Source: Gambelia wislizenii (Eukaryota > Chordata > Lepidosauria > Squamata > Crotaphytidae). From it: a stretch of 64,000 nucleotides of DNA. Below are positions 62,591 to 64,000 of the stretch, in pieces. Both the position numbers and the translations under genes were made by a program. Position 1 is the stretch's first letter. Every line of letters starts with the position of its first letter. The stretch lies in NCBI GenBank assembly GCA_030847615.1, contig JAUMIR010000003.1, positions 339,402,256 through 339,466,255 of the forward strand. Direction: 5' to 3'. Under the pieces are notes generated by a model. It was not told the origin of the DNA and ran no database searches. It saw nothing but the letters and a program-made list of their open reading frames with translations.

Positions 62591-63155
62591 GGATTTTATC
62601 AGATCAGCCTCCAGAAACATTCTTTTGCCAGCATATTTTGAGCAGTTTTTACATTGGCAAAAGAACCTCCTTTATCAGACTTACCTTAAAGAAGCAGCCC
62701 CAAGATAAATGGAGCATGAACAGAGCTCCATTTACTTCCTGGTCTGAGATCTCACCAATTCTCACAAGAATACACGAGAGTGGCAAATTTGAATAATAAA
62801 GCAAAATACAGACATAAAACATTCGCACAAGAACAGAAACGCACTTTAAAAGTTAGAAGTACTCTGGGGAGGTTCATAAAAAGAGCGTCCCCTACCTGGC
62901 TGTCGTAATCTCACCCGGAAGTGTTCTGTCATTGACACTTTATTCATGTGAGCACAATGGCATAAGGTTTCAAATGCCAGCAATGCCGGTAAAAAAGCAG
63001 CACGGGAGATCTATTGACAGCTTATCCCATCAATAAAAAGGAACGGGTTTTAGACAGTACAAAATCATGAAAGGACAACATCATATGATATATGCACCCT
63101 TTTGCATTAATTAGGTGTCATTGTGATGCTATATTTGCCTGGTCTGATAAAGTCC
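62591..63155. mobile_element. Family P DNA transposon
   Basis: GGATTTTATCAGAT at the left, GTCTGATAAAGTCC at the right; flanking triplets TAT and TAC. Stem-loop TTCTTTTGCCAGCA...TTGGCAAAAGAA near the left end, and close similarity to 25513-26310 (GGTTCATAAAAAGAGCGTCCC, GAGATCTATTGACAGCTT, TTAATTAGGTGTCATTGTGAT). Confidence 0.88.
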
Positions 63156-64000
63156 TACAGCAAACTATTTTCATCTTGTGTTTCTCACTGTAGGATAAGA
63201 AGTCAACTGGTTCGGTATCAATGTAACATGAGCATAAGGCAGATTTCCCATTACCTTCTATTATAATGGGAGAACTCTCACTTCTTTTCCATTGCCAATC
63301 TTCAGTAATAACAGCATAATTTCTGTAACTAGGAAGTGTGGGGGGACACTTCTGTATCACAGCATTTCTGTCACAAAACACCTAACGCATGATGAGGGCT
63401 GTGTGATTTCATCCCAGTCTTTCCGCCTCCTAGGTTTATATTTATCAAATTGCTTCTAATCATCAAATACCAAAGGTTAGAAGGGACAAAAGGCATTATC
63501 CATGCAAATAACAAAGCCACAAGATTCCCTGGCACAAACACACACATGCTTTAAAGAAAACCAGCTTAGAAGGTGGCAGTTTAGAACGGGGAAATAATGG
63601 CATATCTGTGGTAATGGTATGCAGGTCATTTTCACAAAATCACACACCCCTCCCAAAACAGTCCACTAGAAAGATGTGGATAAAGATGCAACCATTCCCT
63701 CCTCAAAACACTTACCCATGAGTAAGTCCCATTGAGTGCAGAGAGATGTACTTCTGAGGAAACATTCTTAAATGTGGCCTACTGCCAGAGCTAAAGAGCA
63801 GGGCAAAAATGAGCATGTGCAACAGTGCTTTCAAATGTAAGAAGTTGAGTTTTAAAAGCTATTAGTTACAGTTATCCTTTGAAGGCTTCAGAAAAGTGCT
63901 TGGTTCCTAATATTACTTTTAGTTGCTTTTTAAAAAGAAACTATGTGCTGCAAACTGCTGGCCAGTGGAATACTATGCCCCCTTTTTCTATTCACCTCAC
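63156..64000. other. No recognised gene
   Basis: Unassigned DNA to the window end. CCATGAGTAAGTCCCATTGAG (63717-63737) resembles a short SINE-like word common in lizard DNA, but no full element is visible. Confidence 0.4.

Overview
The window is about 64 kb of transposon-dense vertebrate DNA in which I recognise no host gene, exon, rRNA gene or functional tRNA gene. The combination of Bov-B, CR1, L2 and Penelope-like retrotransposons, a 5S rRNA-derived SINE, a tRNA-derived SINE ending in ACAAC units, chromovirus-like Ty3/gypsy LTR elements and many short palindromic DNA transposons points to a squamate reptile, probably a lizard. That assignment is inference from repeat content. Nearly every long reading frame is either a decayed retrotransposon gene or chance.

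Layout. 1-11 kb: tail of a LINE with a C-terminal zinc finger (three copies in all), SINEs, hAT-like MITEs, CR1 tails and two Tigger-like MITEs. 11-24 kb: sparse; a few SINE, CR1 and MITE copies and an element with AAGTC subterminal repeats. 24-31 kb: a SINE split by a DNA transposon that is itself split by a Tigger-like MITE; then a Bov-B LINE carrying a near-perfect 328-bp palindrome; then a 2.7-kb L2 LINE carrying a hAT-like MITE. 31-43 kb: a Penelope-like GIY-YIG endonuclease relic split by a Tigger-like MITE, and MITEs carrying CR1 or smaller MITEs. 44-58 kb: a Ty3/gypsy element on the minus strand (protease, reverse transcriptase, RNase H, integrase, 3' LTR), two more related LTRs, and a five-element nest at 52.1-54.4 kb. 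58-64 kb: CR1, a Penelope-like reverse transcriptase fragment and a last DNA-transposon copy.

Two signals stand out. First, a non-autonomous DNA-transposon family (called family P here) with termini near GGANNTTNTCAGAC: eight copies plus two foldback palindromes with the same ends. Three copies have exact 3-bp target duplications with no shared target sequence. Second, three LTRs from two subfamilies each start TGTC-ATG, and the ATG opens an acidic reading frame. In the two LTRs where the frame is intact it fills the U3 region and stops at, or 4 bp before, the TATA box. This looks like a U3-encoded accessory gene.

Boundaries were read by eye and may be off by several bases, more for degenerate copies. 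Family names are given only where I recognise the sequence; the letter names (MITE A, C, D, F, G, H, I and family P) are local to this report.
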